Source: Natrinema gelatinilyticum
GTDB lineage: Archaea; Halobacteriota; Halobacteria; Halobacteriales; Natrialbaceae
Length of the DNA stretch: 64,000 bases
Assembly (NCBI RefSeq): GCF_024266705.1
Contig: NZ_CP100756.1
Location: forward strand, 2,294,001 to 2,358,000
Direction of reading: 5' to 3'
Shown here: positions 16,857-25,979 of the stretch, one piece after another
Position numbering within the stretch: position 1 is the stretch's first letter
Layout: every line of letters begins with the position of its first letter
Notes under the pieces: generated by a model
Told to the model about the DNA's origin: nothing
The model's database searches: none
What the model saw: only the letters and a program-made list of their open reading frames with translations
Translations under genes and position numbers: made by a program

Positions 16857-17239
16857 CGGTCGGAACCGATCGTCTTGCAATCGCGATTGTCACGCCGAAC
16901 TGACGGTCAGAACCGACTGAAGATCAGCGCCAGGTTTACACGGCTCGCCGGCTTTTTCAACCGTACGATGACACCTTCGGATTTGTCAGGTCCGCTCCGT
17001 TCTCCCGGCCGACGTCGGACGGCCGCTGCGGCATTCGGACGACGGACGCTCGAGCCGTCCGACCGCAAGGCGGGGACCGCGGAGACCGACGCCGGAGCCG
17101 CGCGAGGGCGCACTGGCGTCGAACCGTTTGGATTGGGTTTCCTGACCGTTCGACCGACGCCACTGCCACGACGCCGACCCCGCACCACCGGTGCTGACGT
17201 TTCGAGGCCGTACCGACCGAGACGGGGACTCGACGACCA
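16857..17239. other. Intergenic, no gene recognised
   Basis: This is the gap between the polymerase and the response-regulator pair. A plus-strand frame over 16875-17243 is Arg/Pro-rich and not protein-like. No RNA, repeat or clear TATA element was identified. Confidence 0.4.
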
Positions 17240-17704
17240 ATGACTGACTCGAAACCCTTTCAACCCGAACCGGCACAGATCCTGTTAGTCGAGGATAACC
17301 CCGGCGACGTCCGCCTGACGAAGGAAGCGTTCAAACAGGGCCGTATCGAGAACGATCTGCACGTCGTTTCCAACGGTGCCGATGCGCTCGACTTTCTCTC
17401 CGGGCGCAACGACTACCGCGACGCGCCGCGACCGGATCTCGTCCTGTTGGATCTCAACCTCCCGGTCAAGAACGGCGAAGACGTCCTCGAGGAACTCAAA
17501 GACGATCCGGCGCTTCGCCCGATCCCCGTGATCGTCCTGACGAGTTCGCGAGCGGAAGAAGACGTCGTCAAGTCCTACGAACTCCACGCCAACGCCTACC
17601 TCACGAAGCCGGTCGATCCTGACGAGTTCATCGAGACCGTTCGTGCCTTCGAGAAGTTCTGGTTTTCGGTCGTTCGGCTCCCGCCGGAGGTCGATAATTC
17701 ATGA
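17240..17704 (+). CDS. Single-domain response regulator (Rcp1-like)
   Basis: The 154-residue protein is a receiver domain alone: LLVEDNPGDVRL (residues 15-26) provides the acidic pocket, VLLDLNLPVKNG the phospho-acceptor Asp near residue 71, VIVLTSSR the Thr/Ser switch, and YLTKPVDPDEF the conserved Lys. Rcp1-type regulators pair with phytochrome-like or PAS histidine kinases; no kinase is nearby. Its stop codon overlaps the next gene's start, so both are translated from one message. Confidence 0.9.
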   Translation: MTDSKPFQPEPAQILLVEDNPGDVRLTKEAFKQGRIENDLHVVSNGADALDFLSGRNDYRDAPRPDLVLLDLNLPVKNGEDVLEELKDDPALRPIPVIVLTSSRAEEDVVKSYELHANAYLTKPVDPDEFIETVRAFEKFWFSVVRLPPEVDNS

Positions 17705-19395
17705 GCGAGACCGACACGCAACCGGCCGAGGAAAAGGACGCGACACCGGCCGACGCGCTTCGGATCCTCCTGATCGAAGACAATCCCGGCGACGCTCGGC
17801 TGATCCAAGAGATGCTTCGGGATACCGACGAACTCGTCCAACGCGTCCGTCCCGCAGAAGACGTGAGCCAGCCGCCGGAAACATTTCGCGAAAATCGCCT
17901 CGAGGACGGACTCGCGGCGGCCAAATCCGAGTCGGTCGACATCATCCTCCTCGATCTGAACCTCCCCGATAGCGAGGGGCTCAAAACCCTCGAGACGGTC
18001 AACGCGGAAACGGCGGAGACGCCAATCGTCGTCCTGACCGGCGTCCGTGATCAGCAAGTCGGCGTCAAGGCGCTTCAGCGCGGTGCCCAGGACTTCCTCG
18101 TCAAAGACGAGGTAACGAGTGAACTGCTGGTGCGGACGATCCACCACGCCATCGAACGCGCCAACCAGCAGCGCGAGCGACGCCAGCAGCGCGAGCAACT
18201 CGAGGCGCTCAACCGGCTCAACCGGATCGGCCACGACATCACGCACGCGATGATCACGACCGAAACGCGGACGGAGCTCGAACAGCAGGTCTGCGATCGG
18301 CTCGCCGAATCCGACGCCTACCGATTTGCCTGGATCGGCGAGGTCAACCCTGGCAGCGACAGCGTCGTTCCGAAGGTGGCGGCCGGCGTCGAGGAGGGGT
18401 ACCTCGACGAAATCCAAATCACCGTCGACGAGAACCACGACAGCGGTCGGGGACCGGGTGGAACGGCGATCCGGACCGGTCAGGTTCAGGTCATGAACGA
18501 CGTCGAAACCGCTCCCGAATTCGAACCGTGGCGGGAGGCGGCACGCGCCCGCGACTATCAGTCGTTAGCTGCGATTCCGATCAGCCACGAAGACCTCATT
18601 TACGGCGTGTTGGGCGTGTATTCGTCGTCGCCACGGGCGTTCGCAGGGCCGGAAACCGACATTCTTGCCCGCATCGGCGACGTCGTCGCCCACGCGATCA
18701 CGGCAATCGAACGCAAAGACGCCCTGGTCAGCGACGCCGTCATCGAACTCGAGTTTCGCGTCGATGCGATGGCAGAACCGCTGGTCGACCTTTCGGCAGC
18801 CGAGTCGTGTACGATCGAATTCGAGCAACTGGTCGGCGGCGACGAAACGCTGCTGGCCTACGGATCGGCACGCGGCGTCTCACAGGACGCATTTCGCGAG
18901 GTCGTCGATCGGACCGACGGCCTCGATGATCTTCGATTCCTCGCGTCGCGACGCGACGACTTCAAATTCGAACTCGTGGCACCCGCGGCCGTCTCGCTGT
19001 TCGAGACGATCGCCACCCACGGCGGTCGCGTCGCGTCGGCGACGATCGACGAGGGTGAGTTCCGATTCGTCGTTGAACTCCCGCGCGGTCGGGACACTCG
19101 CCGGATGATCGAGTTGATCAAAGCCAGACGTGACGACGTCACCTACCTCGCCCAGCGCACGACCGAGCGGCGCGAGCGCGGCGACTCCGGTTCGCCGTCC
19201 GTTCTCGAGGAAGAACTGACAGAGAAGCAGCGGGCAGCCCTCGAGACGGCCTACTTCGCAGGGTACTTCGACTGGCCCCGCGGGAGTACGGGCGAGGAAA
19301 TCGCCGACCGGCTCGGCATCGCGCCGGCGACGTTCAACCAGCACCTCCGGACGGCCGAACGGAAGTTCTTCGATTCGGTGTTCGAGGAACGGTAG
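17701..19395 (+). CDS. Receiver-GAF-HTH_10 transcriptional regulator
   Basis: This 564-residue protein has an N-terminal receiver domain (LLIEDNPGDARL, residues 23-34; phospho-acceptor Asp near 84 in LLDLNLPDSEG; VKDE near 137), a GAF domain (about 190-345), the Bat-type linker domain (about 345-480) and a C-terminal HTH_10 motif (LTEKQRAALETAYFAGYFDWP ... TFNQHLRTAERK, about 503-560). It therefore combines phosphorylation or ligand sensing with DNA binding. ATGA overlap with the upstream single receiver suggests that both act in one signalling path. Confidence 0.9.
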   Translation: MSETDTQPAEEKDATPADALRILLIEDNPGDARLIQEMLRDTDELVQRVRPAEDVSQPPETFRENRLEDGLAAAKSESVDIILLDLNLPDSEGLKTLETVNAETAETPIVVLTGVRDQQVGVKALQRGAQDFLVKDEVTSELLVRTIHHAIERANQQRERRQQREQLEALNRLNRIGHDITHAMITTETRTELEQQVCDRLAESDAYRFAWIGEVNPGSDSVVPKVAAGVEEGYLDEIQITVDENHDSGRGPGGTAIRTGQVQVMNDVETAPEFEPWREAARARDYQSLAAIPISHEDLIYGVLGVYSSSPRAFAGPETDILARIGDVVAHAITAIERKDALVSDAVIELEFRVDAMAEPLVDLSAAESCTIEFEQLVGGDETLLAYGSARGVSQDAFREVVDRTDGLDDLRFLASRRDDFKFELVAPAAVSLFETIATHGGRVASATIDEGEFRFVVELPRGRDTRRMIELIKARRDDVTYLAQRTTERRERGDSGSPSVLEEELTEKQRAALETAYFAGYFDWPRGSTGEEIADRLGIAPATFNQHLRTAERKFFDSVFEER

Positions 19396-19426
19396 TCGGA
19401 TCGACTTCTCGGGACCACGAACCGTT

Positions 19427-20446
19427 TCAGCGGTCGAACCCGTTGGCGATGAGCTCGTGAGACCGAAGCACGTCGTCGTGATCGGCGATGATATTCTGGA
19501 CGATCACGTCGTCGACGCCGACCCGATCGGTCAACTGCTCGAGCAGGTCCGTCGTCGTCGCCGGACTCCCGGAAATCGAGCGCGGCCAGTCACCGTCCGG
19601 AAGTGGATTCGGCGTCGGTTCCGGAACGCCGCCGAATTCGTTGATCGCGTCCTCGACGGTCGGGGTTCGGCCGACGTCGCCGCGTCGCATCCGCTCGTAG
19701 GTCGCTTCCGCGGTCGCCCGAAGTCGCGCAGCTTCGCCGTCTGTCTCGGCGCAGGCAACGTTCATCGCGAGCATTCCGTCCGGTTCGTCTGGTCCTGCGC
19801 CGACTGACGAGGGCTCGAAGGAGCCTCGGTACGTCTCGAACGCACGTTCGGCGAGATTCGGCCGGATGAACCCGGCAAAACAGTACCGGAGGCCGAGCGA
19901 ACCGGCGATTTCGGCGCTCGAGGGGCTCGAGCCGAGGACCCACACCTCGGGGACGTCGTCGGCGGAGCGCGGGAGTTGCAACTCGGCGTACGGGTGGTCG
20001 TCCGGAAACCCGTCGTAGAGGTGGCTGACCGTTGCGTCGATCTTCTCGGCGTGGTCTTCGTCGGGGTTCCGTTTCTGTCGTCTGGTCCCCAGGGCACGGT
20101 CCACTGCCGGAATCCCGGTTGCCCGGCCGAGTCCGAGGTCGACGCGACCTGGTGCCAGCGCATCGAGGGTGGCGAACGTTTCCGCCACCTTGAACGGCTG
20201 GTAGTGGTTGAGCAGGACCGTCCCGGAACCGATCCGGATCTCGTCGATTGCGGACGCGAGATACGCGATCAGGGTCTCCGGGGTCGTACTCGCGATCGAA
20301 TCTGCCATCCCGTGGTGCTCGGCCACCCAGAACCTCGAGTACCCGAGTTTCTCGGCCGTTCGCGCGAGTTCGACCGTGTTTTCGTACGCCTCAGTCGCGG
20401 TCCCACCGTCGGGAACCGGCGCGAGATCGACGATCGAGAGGTTCAC
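19427..20446 (-). CDS. LLM-class flavin-dependent oxidoreductase
   Basis: This 339-residue protein shows the bacterial-luciferase-like TIM barrel: an N-terminal strand MNLSIVDLAPV, FWVAEHHGM (about residues 39-47), the strand IRIGSGTVLLNHY, and RVDLGLGRATG, the region binding flavin. It matches the MsnO8-like subgroup of LLM oxidoreductases by length and layout. Substrate and electron partner are unknown. It stands alone, convergent with the regulator gene before it. Confidence 0.85.
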   Translation of the reverse strand: MNLSIVDLAPVPDGGTATEAYENTVELARTAEKLGYSRFWVAEHHGMADSIASTTPETLIAYLASAIDEIRIGSGTVLLNHYQPFKVAETFATLDALAPGRVDLGLGRATGIPAVDRALGTRRQKRNPDEDHAEKIDATVSHLYDGFPDDHPYAELQLPRSADDVPEVWVLGSSPSSAEIAGSLGLRYCFAGFIRPNLAERAFETYRGSFEPSSVGAGPDEPDGMLAMNVACAETDGEAARLRATAEATYERMRRGDVGRTPTVEDAINEFGGVPEPTPNPLPDGDWPRSISGSPATTTDLLEQLTDRVGVDDVIVQNIIADHDDVLRSHELIANGFDR

Positions 20447-20574
20447 ACCTGCCGTTCAAGGCGATGCGTTGAATAACCGCCCGGTCTCTCCGTCCATCAC
20501 CATCGAAACCGTGTTGCGTCGATCGGTCCGGCCGCTCGAGCGCGGACCGCATTCCGGCGTGTGCTAAAAAGGAA

Positions 20575-21174
20575 CTACGCGCTGCGAGGTTCGGTCGCGG
20601 GCGGGGTCGTCGCGTCGTCGGACCGGCTGGTGACGGCGACGGTGATCATCGCGAGGCCGATCACGAGGAGGTTGACTCCCACGAGCAGGCCGATCGCCCA
20701 GGCTGCGGTGGCCGGGAAGCCGACCCAGAGGAGGCCGGCGAGGACGAACGAGATGATGCCGCTGAAAGCGATAGCGGTTCGCCCCGACGAGCTTTCCATC
20801 CGCATCGCGGTCGCCAGTTCCGCCACGCCGTCGACGGCGAAGTAAGCGACGAGCGCCAGCGTCAGGGTGAGGAGCGCGACGGTAGGTGCCGCGAGGACGG
20901 CGAGGCCGGCGACCACCGAGACGATCGCGAGAGCCGCTTGCCAGGCAGATCCGCGCCAGCCGCGGACGGTGAACGCGTGGACGCCGTGTACGATCCCGCC
21001 GACGACGAGCAACGCGCCGATCGCGAGCGATACGGACAGTCCCGTCACGAAGGGGAAGGCCATCGCGAGGATCCCGATAAGACCGATAACTGCTCCCGAA
21101 AGAGCGAGGGGACGCCATTCGTTCTCGAGGGAGTAGCCTCCGACAGACCTCATGCTTGTTGTAATTCTACTCAT
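20575..21174 (-). CDS. HdeD-family membrane protein
   Basis: The 199-residue protein has six hydrophobic helices arranged in pairs (for example VIGLIGILAMAFPFVTGLSV and LLVGVNLLVIGLAMITVAVT), the pattern of the HdeD family of acid-stress membrane proteins; in haloarchaea the role is unknown. The start was set at 21174 because the open frame upstream to 21600 is not protein-like; MRSVGG at 21153 is an alternative. An AT-rich promoter patch lies at 21201-21215. Confidence 0.8.
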   Translation of the reverse strand: MSRITTSMRSVGGYSLENEWRPLALSGAVIGLIGILAMAFPFVTGLSVSLAIGALLVVGGIVHGVHAFTVRGWRGSAWQAALAIVSVVAGLAVLAAPTVALLTLTLALVAYFAVDGVAELATAMRMESSSGRTAIAFSGIISFVLAGLLWVGFPATAAWAIGLLVGVNLLVIGLAMITVAVTSRSDDATTPPATEPRSA

Positions 21175-21200
21175 TGGATTCACCGATACTACGTACGTCG

Positions 21201-21215
21201 TATATGGATATAAAA
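21201..21215 (-). promoter_or_regulatory. TATA region of the HdeD gene
   Basis: On the minus strand this reads ttttatatccatata, the only AT-rich element before the HdeD start at 21174, centred about 35 nt upstream. It is a probable archaeal TATA box. Confidence 0.5.
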
Positions 21216-21557
21216 CAAATATACGATTTGACAGTACGTCCCGGTTCCGGACTGGTTCGAAAATAGGACGAACGGCATCTCTGACCGCCCTCGAGTAACA
21301 ATTCGACGCTCTACGACCCGGTCGCCGTCGAAACGTGGCGGTATCGTCCTCGTGTTGATAACACGACACGTGACCGACGAGACCGACGAGACGCACGGTA
21401 ATGCAGACGAGAGACGGCTCGAGTGCGATCTTGCGGGGAACGGGTTCCAGCGGCAATCTACCGGCGGCTGCTGATTCGACCGACGACCGTGCTCTTCGAA
21501 CGCGGGAAACACCGAAGCGAATAGGTGCGTGTCGGTCCGAATGGGTGTATCGATCCC

Positions 21558-21905
21558 ATGGTGGTCGCAATGTCGGTCGCCGGAGAGTGGCTTGACCCAC
21601 AACTCGCTCCCGTCCTCGTCGCAGTGATCGCGCTCGCTGTTCTCGGCACGACGGTCCTGTTCGTCGTCGGACTCGCTGCGTACGGCCGGCGGCGGACGAC
21701 CCGGTACTGCCTGATCGTGGTCGTGCTCGGCCTTCTCGTCGTTCGGTCGCTCACCGGACTGGGAACCGTCCTCGGACTCGTCCCGATGACAGTTCACCAC
21801 CTGGTCGAACACGGCTTCGACTTCCTGATCGCCGTACTGGTCCTCTATCTGGTCTTCCGAAGCGGAGCCGCCTCAGACGGCGTTACTGCCGGACTCGACG
21901 ACTGA
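21558..21905 (+). CDS. Small haloarchaeal membrane protein with three helices
   Basis: This 115-residue protein contains three hydrophobic segments (VLVAVIALAVLGTTVLFVVG, LIVVVLGLLVVRSLTGLGTV and FLIAVLVLYLVF) joined by short charged loops, including the basic YGRRRTTRY. Starts at 21558 or 21570 are both possible; the frame upstream of these is not protein-like. Proteins of this type often sit beside regulators in haloarchaea. No function is known. Confidence 0.65.
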   Translation: MVVAMSVAGEWLDPQLAPVLVAVIALAVLGTTVLFVVGLAAYGRRRTTRYCLIVVVLGLLVVRSLTGLGTVLGLVPMTVHHLVEHGFDFLIAVLVLYLVFRSGAASDGVTAGLDD

Positions 21906-22062
21906 GTCGCCAGTAGTCGTTCGTGGCTGGACGGCCGCTCGAGCTCCCAGTACAAGCGTGACTCTGCCCGCGCGAGCCGAGAGCGGCGCAACTGATCGAT
22001 GATCGAGTACGACTTCGATCGTCGTGCTTTTGATTCGCGAGACCCGAGAGAGTTCCAAGTGG

Positions 22063-23316
22063 ATGGCCCGGTATCACATCGAGACGTACGGTTGTACGTC
22101 GAACCGCGGAGAGAGCCGCGAGATAGAGCAGCGGCTCCGCGATGCGGGCCACTACCGGGTCGACGGCGTCGACGAAGCGGACGTGGCCATTCTCAACACC
22201 TGTACCGTCGTCGAGAAGACCGAGCGAAACATGCTCCGGCGGGCTGAGGAACTGGCCGACGAGACGGCCGACCTCTTCATCACTGGCTGTATGGCGCTTG
22301 CCCAGGGCGACGAATTCGCACAGGCGGGCATCGACGGGCAGGTCCTCCACTGGGACGAGGTTCCCGAGGCGGTCACCAACGGGGAGTGTCCGACGACGAC
22401 GCCCGACGCCGAACCCGTCCTCGACGGCGTCGTCGGCATCCTTCCGATCGCCCGGGGGTGCATGTCCGACTGCTCGTACTGTATCACCAAACACGCGACC
22501 GGCAAGATCGATTCTCCGCCGATCGAAGAAAACGTCGCGAAGGCCCGCGCGCTGATCCACGCCGGCGCGAAGGAGATTCGCATCACCGGTCAGGACACCG
22601 GCGTCTATGGCTGGGACGACGGCGAACGCAAACTGCACCGACTGCTCGAGCGCATCTGTGAGATCGACGGCGAGTTTCGGGTTCGAGTGGGGATGGCGAA
22701 CCCCAAAGGCGTCCACGGCATCCGTGAGGAACTCGCCGACGTCTTCGCGGCGAACGACGAACTCTACGACTTCTTGCACGCACCCGTTCAATCCGGGTCG
22801 GACGACGTCCTCGGCGACATGCGCCGTCAGCATCAGGTCGCGGAGTATCTCGAGGTGGTCGAGACCTTCGACGAGATGCTCGAGTACTGGACGCTTTCAA
22901 CGGACTTCATCGTCGGCTTCCCAACCGAGACCGACCACGACCACGAGCAGTCGATGGCGCTGCTCCGCGAGACGCGTCCGGAGAAGATCAACGTCACTCG
23001 CTTTTCCAAGCGACCGGGCACCGACGCCGCCGATCTGAAGGGTCTCGGTGGGACGACCAAGAAAGCGCGTTCGAAGGCGATGAGCGAACTCAAACGCGAC
23101 ATCGTCGCCGACGCCTACGCGGACATGGTTGGCGAGCGTCGCGAGGACGTGCTGGTCGTCGAAGCGGGCACCGGCGATTCCGTCAAGTGCCGCGACTCGG
23201 CCTACCGCCAGCTCATCGTTCAGAACGCGAGCGAGTACGGCATCGAACCCGGCGACTTCGTCGATCTCGAGGTCACGGCCCACGAGACGATGTACGCGTT
23301 CGGAACGCCGGTGTAG
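22063..23316 (+). CDS. tRNA t6A37 methylthiotransferase (MtaB/e-MtaB type radical SAM enzyme)
   Basis: The 417-residue protein has the three methylthiotransferase parts: an N-terminal UPF0004 domain (HIETYGCTSNRGESREIE, with Cys residues for the auxiliary cluster), a radical-SAM domain with CMSDCSYC (about residues 133-140) for the [4Fe-4S]/SAM cluster, and a C-terminal TRAM domain. It converts N6-threonylcarbamoyladenosine at tRNA position 37 to its 2-methylthio form. The ATG at 22063 is chosen since homologues start MARYHIETYGC; the open frame begins earlier at 22024. Confidence 0.9.
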   Translation: MARYHIETYGCTSNRGESREIEQRLRDAGHYRVDGVDEADVAILNTCTVVEKTERNMLRRAEELADETADLFITGCMALAQGDEFAQAGIDGQVLHWDEVPEAVTNGECPTTTPDAEPVLDGVVGILPIARGCMSDCSYCITKHATGKIDSPPIEENVAKARALIHAGAKEIRITGQDTGVYGWDDGERKLHRLLERICEIDGEFRVRVGMANPKGVHGIREELADVFAANDELYDFLHAPVQSGSDDVLGDMRRQHQVAEYLEVVETFDEMLEYWTLSTDFIVGFPTETDHDHEQSMALLRETRPEKINVTRFSKRPGTDAADLKGLGGTTKKARSKAMSELKRDIVADAYADMVGERREDVLVVEAGTGDSVKCRDSAYRQLIVQNASEYGIEPGDFVDLEVTAHETMYAFGTPV

Positions 23317-23483
23317 GATCTAATCGGAGCCGGTACGAGAGATCGAACGGCAGCGACAGTGCCGTTCTCGACGATACCGGCCCGCGTCGCGTCGGCACCA
23401 TCGAAACACGTGAGGAATGCGGTCGGTGCCAGTCTGCGGGAATTGGAGGCACACGTAAGCCAGCCCGGGAGAAATCGAGTAAT

Positions 23484-23849
23484 ATGAGCGACACAGTCGA
23501 GGAACCGATCCGGTGTCCGCGGGCCGAACGGGACGGAGAACTCGGGTGTGAGCCCCGATTGATCATGGATCTGCTCAACGACGACGACGCTCGAGCCGTG
23601 TATCTGTTCGTCGAGGAGCCGACGACGGTTCCAGAGATTGCCGATGCGCTCGACCTTCCCAAGTCGACGGCCTACAGGAAGGTAGAGAGCCTCCGTGACG
23701 CCGGGCTGATACGACAGCTCAATCGGCGGTCGCAGGGTGGATTGCCCGCGCATTACGTTCAGGCGATCGACCACGTCTCGGTAACCTACGACGATCCGCT
23801 TCGGATCGAGTGCGCACAGCACGGCAAAACGCTCTACTGCGAACCCTGA
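23484..23849 (+). CDS. Winged-helix regulator with paired cysteines
   Basis: This 121-residue protein has a helix-turn-helix (VPEIADALDLPKSTAYRKVE, about residues 48-67) and a short wing. It shares the STAYRKVE recognition helix with the regulator at 3510-3905. Four cysteines, two near the N-terminus (CPRAERDGELGC) and two near the C-terminus (IECAQHGKTLYC), could bind a metal; this is inference. The start ATG at 23484 follows a plausible promoter, and the longer frame upstream is not protein-like. Confidence 0.8.
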   Translation: MSDTVEEPIRCPRAERDGELGCEPRLIMDLLNDDDARAVYLFVEEPTTVPEIADALDLPKSTAYRKVESLRDAGLIRQLNRRSQGGLPAHYVQAIDHVSVTYDDPLRIECAQHGKTLYCEP

Positions 23850-23913
23850 CTGTGGGACGTTCTACCGCGAGCCCCGAGCGTTCGACCCACCACGAAACTG
23901 GTCGGGGGTCCCA

Positions 23914-24393
23914 CTATAGCTCCGCGACAGCGGTTTCGATTTCCTCGCGGGGAAGCGGCGAGATCCAGTCGTCGGCGACGAAGGCGTACGTGACCTCCCG
24001 GTCGGAATCGAGGACGAACGCGGCCCGCCACGGCGTCGAAACGCCGGCCATGTGCGACCGGTCGACAAGCAGGTCGAGCGAGTCGCTGACTGCACCGTTT
24101 ACGTCCGCGAAGAATTGGAAGTCTGGTCGATCCAACCACCGGAGGAACTCGTTTTGTGCGTAGGGTCCGTCGCGGCTCACACCGAGTACTGGAACGTCCT
24201 CGAACTCGTCCCAGCCGGCACGAACGAACCGTTTCCACCAGTTCTGGGCGACCGCGCTGAACGCGAAGCCGGTACAGACGACGACGCCCCCTCGAGCGCC
24301 GAGCGCGTCGGAGAGTGCCGTCGATCGGAACGTCTCGCCGTCACAGAGAAGCGCGTCGAAGTCCGCAACGGTCTCGCCCTCGGTCGGTGACAT
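23914..24393 (-). CDS. Peroxiredoxin/AhpC-TSA-like protein without the usual peroxidatic Cys
   Basis: The 159-residue protein has the thioredoxin-like AhpC/TSA fold: DFDALLCDGETFRSTAL, then the strand VVVCTGFAFSAVAQNWW (about residues 37-53), and LGVSRDGPYAQNEFL further on. Peroxiredoxins have a Cys in the FAFTxVC position; here that residue is Ala (about residue 49), while a Cys stands earlier at 40. It may therefore be a non-peroxidase redoxin. The IS element lies just upstream, but the coding region is intact. Confidence 0.7.
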   Translation of the reverse strand: MSPTEGETVADFDALLCDGETFRSTALSDALGARGGVVVCTGFAFSAVAQNWWKRFVRAGWDEFEDVPVLGVSRDGPYAQNEFLRWLDRPDFQFFADVNGAVSDSLDLLVDRSHMAGVSTPWRAAFVLDSDREVTYAFVADDWISPLPREEIETAVAEL

Positions 24394-24418
24394 ATTCGAG
24401 GACTCTCGCGCGACTACA

Positions 24419-24426
24419 AAAAACTC
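24419..24426. repeat. Target-site duplication, left copy
   Basis: The 8-mer aaaaactc lies immediately outside the left IS end and is repeated at 25408-25415. Eight-base duplications are typical of ISH1-group IS5 elements. Confidence 0.75.
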
Positions 24427-25407
24427 TGCTTCGTAGGATCGCTAGACGAAGCTTGATTTCGGCGTTTTCACTAATGCCACCGCCGGTCGAAAACCGATAC
24501 ACTGCGGTTGATTCTACGGATATCTAACTGTTCGACGAAGATTGTAGACGGCACATTTGAGCACCATCTCGCGGAATTCGAGGTGCCAGCTTCGCGCACG
24601 CACGGCGGAGCCGAGCGTGCGCTTGATCGACGAAAAGACAGTCTCAACCATCCAGCGGCGATTGTACCAGCAGCTGCTCATCCGGGCGTTGTGTGCCCGG
24701 TCGAGCGAGGAGTAGATCCGGTGTTTGATCAACGGTCGGATGCGATCAAGATGAAGATCGTCTCGGAATGGCTTTCCATCGTAAGCACGGTCAGCGGCCA
24801 ATGACCGCAGGTCCTCGGCGTTTCGCCGAGCGACCTGCGGACCAATCTTCGCATCATGTTTTTTCGTGGTCGTACAGTGAACATCGTAGACGTACAGCGT
24901 TTTCACGTCCACGAGGGCAGTGACTTTGAGCGAGCGAACGCGGTAGTGTTTTCGCGTCGCGTAGTACCGCGAGGGCTGGTCGCGGTCGAAACCAGTCGAG
25001 TCGATCGCGGCATGGCCAGTGCGTTTCTCGGCTGATTCGCCGAGAAACGCACGATAGGTCTCCATCGAGATAGTCTCAAACCAGTCACGCAGGACGGTAA
25101 AATGCGGAAGCCGCGTGAGGCCGATTTCGTCGAGAATGCCGGGCATTTCGCTCAACAGATCGATTGTCTGGCGGTAGGATTTCCCGAGTTCGATCCGCAG
25201 TGCTTGCAACGTGAGCATCGCCCATTCGGCGAACCCGCCACCCCCTACGGGGTCGGCGGGTTCGTCCGGATTCTCGACAACGTTTTTAGCTTTCGCAACG
25301 ATTTCTCGGGTGAGGAGACGGAATTCGGATACCAAAGTAATCCGTCTCTTCGCTTTCTACGAAGATAACGAGATTGAGGCGACGCCGTCTAGCGATCCTA
25401 CAGAGCA
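24427..25407 (-). mobile_element. IS5-family (ISH1-group) insertion sequence, complete
   Basis: The 981-bp element is bounded by inverted ends. The left end begins tgcttcgtaggatcgctaga and the right end, read inward, tgctctgtaggatcgctaga; the 16-bp core is perfect (24433-24448 against 25386-25401). An 8-bp direct repeat flanks it. Inside is one intact transposase gene on the minus strand. Perfect core ends, target duplication and an open frame all point to a recent, possibly active insertion. Confidence 0.85.
24514..25335 (-). CDS. IS5-family transposase
   Basis: This 273-residue DDE transposase has the first Asp at 112 (AAIDSTGFDRD), the second at 182 (LAADRAYDGK) and the Y-R-E signature YNRRWMVETVFSSIKR with Glu near 231. 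The N-terminal 100 residues form the helical end-binding part. It fills almost the whole element and is uninterrupted. Family rank (ISH1 group) is inferred from motif, element length and 8-bp target duplication. Confidence 0.9.
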   Translation of the reverse strand: MVSEFRLLTREIVAKAKNVVENPDEPADPVGGGGFAEWAMLTLQALRIELGKSYRQTIDLLSEMPGILDEIGLTRLPHFTVLRDWFETISMETYRAFLGESAEKRTGHAAIDSTGFDRDQPSRYYATRKHYRVRSLKVTALVDVKTLYVYDVHCTTTKKHDAKIGPQVARRNAEDLRSLAADRAYDGKPFRDDLHLDRIRPLIKHRIYSSLDRAHNARMSSCWYNRRWMVETVFSSIKRTLGSAVRARSWHLEFREMVLKCAVYNLRRTVRYP

Positions 25408-25415
25408 AAAAACTC
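25408..25415. repeat. Target-site duplication, right copy
   Basis: This copy of aaaaactc is identical to the one at 24419-24426 and directly follows the right inverted end of the insertion sequence. Confidence 0.75.
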
Positions 25416-25519
25416 GGTATCGCGGTGACGAGTGCCCGTGGGACGACGGATCGGTGCGGGAATACTCGGGGGGCGAGAACGAATCACGGGTGGTGACTCA
25501 CCGGACCAGGACGGTCGAG

Positions 25520-25830
25520 TGCTGTGCGACGGCCACATCCGAGACGTCCTCGCTCGCTGGACGGCGGCAACTAGCGCGTCGGTCTCGATCGTTCGACGGC
25601 AGTACGTTGCCTCGAGCGGGCAGTCCAGTCCTGGCTGGATCAGGTCGTAGTTCTCCTGACCTGAACGATCGTCCGGGTTCCGTCCCGATTCGGGTGAGAC
25701 CGCCGATCGGAGGGTCGAAATATTCCGTTCCACCCTCGAGAGCGTGCGCAATCTGCGCTTCGACACCGCGGTTCGTCTCGATGAATGTATCGTCCAACGC
25801 CTCGCGATACGAGCACCCGTCCATCGGTCG
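25520..25830 (-). pseudogene. Possible decayed gene beside the insertion sequence
   Basis: Two neighbouring minus-strand frames look like one broken protein: MDGCSYREALDDTFIETNRG... (from 25824) keeps protein-like composition for about 45 codons, after which another frame reads QENYDLIQPGLDCPLEATYC and VAAVQRARTS. A frameshift near 25680 would join them. No family is recognised. Apart from this, the stretch 25416-25979 has no gene. Confidence 0.3.
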
Positions 25831-25979
25831 CGGCCTGGAACGACGAATCGGATGTATCATACAAACAGTGACACGTCCGAGGTCAGTCCAAGCGGCGACG
25901 CTGCGGGATTGCTGCGGTTCGGTTCGACGCGACTCGGGTGGCACCCATCCTTTTGGCGCTCTGCGCCGTAGGATCGTCC

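Noticed and set aside
20575..21600. Longer version of the HdeD gene starting at 21600
   Set aside because: Residues before 21174 are not protein-like and a TATA-like element stands within the supposed coding part.
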